DNA of 64,000 nt from Photobacterium sp. CCB-ST2H9 (GTDB lineage: Bacteria > Pseudomonadota > Gammaproteobacteria > Enterobacterales > Vibrionaceae), in NCBI RefSeq assembly GCF_023151555.2, contig NZ_CP100425.1:124001-188000 (forward strand), written 5' to 3'. Both the position numbers and the translations under genes were made by a program. Shown one piece after another: positions 62,912 through 64,000 of the stretch (position 1 is its first letter; every line of letters begins with the position of its first letter). The notes beneath the pieces were generated by a model. The model saw only the letters and a list, made by a program, of their open reading frames with translations. It did not search any database and had not been told where the DNA came from.

Positions 62912-64000
62912 AACGCAGTTGCCTTTTCAGACGGGCTGTCTTCCGGGTGTATCTGGTTTGGTCTGGCTGCAGAGGGCGACGGTGTCACCGGTGGCTCGCT
63001 GCGGTGTACCAGAACGGCACGCTGGTAAAAGACATGCCAGTCATTGACCGGTTGCCAGTTCAGCAGGCGTTTCTCACCGCTGGTGTCAAAACGGGCATTC
63101 ATGGCCCGGGATTTCAGATCCCGTAAGGAAGGCAGGTTGATGTGACGTCCCCCCAGTCGCTTGATCGCCCACTTGGCTATTTCCTGCAGATACAGCCAGA
63201 AAGTCAGCTGGGGGACATAGCGGTAAGGACGGTTCAGCCCTTTGCTGAGCATAGTGACATATTCCCGAGAGGACGGCCTGACATCACCGACCAGATTCAG
63301 TGCCTTGCCCCGGGCAGCCGGGTTGGTCATTGCCGCGACAGTGGCCGAGGCAACATCTTCGGCCAGCACGAAGGGCAGCGGATTGTGTCCCAGATTCCAG
63401 CCGATGAAGTACTGACTGTTATTGAAGAAACCGACGCCTGTGTGGTGAATCAGGCCGCCTTCGCCGACGACGATGCCGGGGCGCAACACCACCACATCGA
63501 GCTCATGCATTTCGTGCATCAGCAGATCATCTGCCATGGCTTTGGCCCGGGCGTAATCTGCCCGCTGACGCGCGCAGGGATCTACGGGGGAGGCGCTGTG
63601 AATGACGGTGCGGGCGCTCCCCAGGTATAAGGAAGCAATGGAGCCGACGTGGACCAGCCGGGTAATGCCGTGGGCCAGACAGGCACAGGCAATCGTCCGG
63701 GCGGAGTCGACCATTGCATGGTGAATGGCCTGCCAGTCGCCATTGCCGCCGCCGTGGGCCAGATTGATCACGTAGCGGGCCCGGCTGACGGCATGCTCCA
63801 CGGCTGCCGGATCACAGACATCGCCCTGAATCAGCTGAATGTCCGGCTGGTGGAACAATGCCGGCAGGGACTGAAGATGCCTTGCCATCACACCGACGGT
63901 GTATCGTTCAGCCAGTAACTGACTGACGACATGGCGTCCGATGAAGCCGGTTCCGCCAATCACCAGCACATCGAAGGGCTGTTCGGTCGGCGGACTGGCT
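62908..64000 (-). CDS. NAD-dependent epimerase/dehydratase, cut at window edge
   Basis: About 360 residues visible; the 5' end lies beyond 64000. The extended short-chain dehydrogenase N terminus FDVLVIGGTGFIGRHVVSQLL carries the dinucleotide-binding glycine loop. The catalytic YxxxK is represented by DYARAKAMADD, with a serine in VHVGSIASLYLG. It probably changes a nucleotide sugar or a lipid-linked sugar, given the coupled glycosyltransferase. GTG at 63969 could serve as a start, but the frame stays open to the window edge, and FDVLVIGG suggests the true start is further out. The C-terminal ~30 residues are proline-rich and polar. Confidence 0.8.
   Translation of the reverse strand, partial: ASPPTEQPFDVLVIGGTGFIGRHVVSQLLAERYTVGVMARHLQSLPALFHQPDIQLIQGDVCDPAAVEHAVSRARYVINLAHGGGNGDWQAIHHAMVDSARTIACACLAHGITRLVHVGSIASLYLGSARTVIHSASPVDPCARQRADYARAKAMADDLLMHEMHELDVVVLRPGIVVGEGGLIHHTGVGFFNNSQYFIGWNLGHNPLPFVLAEDVASATVAAMTNPAARGKALNLVGDVRPSSREYVTMLSKGLNRPYRYVPQLTFWLYLQEIAKWAIKRLGGRHINLPSLRDLKSRAMNARFDTSGEKRLLNWQPVNDWHVFYQRAVLVHRSEPPVTPSPSAARPNQIHPEDSPSEKATAL

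Overview
The window looks like the chromosome of a marine gammaproteobacterium of the Vibrionaceae, most likely Photobacterium-like or a close relative. Gene order and protein sequence support this: rsmD-ftsYEX-rpoH, glpEGR-glpD, ubiCA, plsB-lexA, nfuA-comF-bioH, tex, greB-ompR-envZ, xanP, recG-trmH-spoT-rpoZ-gmk. Genus and species are inferred only. I see no tRNA, rRNA, CRISPR array, insertion sequence or prophage.

Layout. 1-3410: small membrane and unknown proteins, then rsmD. 3587-7486: ftsY-ftsE-ftsX and the heat-shock sigma factor gene rpoH. 8056-11965: the glycerol-3-phosphate block glpE-glpG-glpR-glpD, with GlpR operators before glpD. 12030-16779: a FliL-like secreted protein, ubiC-ubiA for ubiquinone, and plsB. 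17029-18533: lexA with two SOS boxes, then a methyltransferase gene behind a good Fur box. 18830-26726: a complete aa3-type cytochrome c oxidase cluster (coxB, coxA, ctaG, coxC, surf1, a SCO-like gene, ctaA, ctaB). 26814-31669: a DinF-like MATE exporter, a 3D-domain protein, nfuA, comF, bioH and a conserved unknown. 31731-34049: tex.

The main accessory feature is one 15,990-base nonribosomal peptide synthetase gene (35159-51148, 5,329 residues). It sits between tex and greB behind about 1.1 kb of AT-rich DNA. Its domains read C-A-T-C-A-T-E-C-A-T-E-C-A-T-TE, so it should assemble a four-residue peptide with D-residues at positions 2 and 3. The first C domain may add an acyl group. The modules are near-copies of each other and differ mainly in the substrate-binding cores of the A domains. 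No partner genes (MbtH, phosphopantetheinyl transferase, exporter) lie beside it.

After the NRPS, 51318-54036 carries greB, ompR and envZ. 54084-61666 carries a xanthine permease gene with a PurR box, then recG, trmH, spoT, rpoZ and gmk. The right end (61850-64000) holds a GT4 glycosyltransferase and a sugar epimerase-type gene that runs off the edge, probably the end of a surface-glycan cluster.
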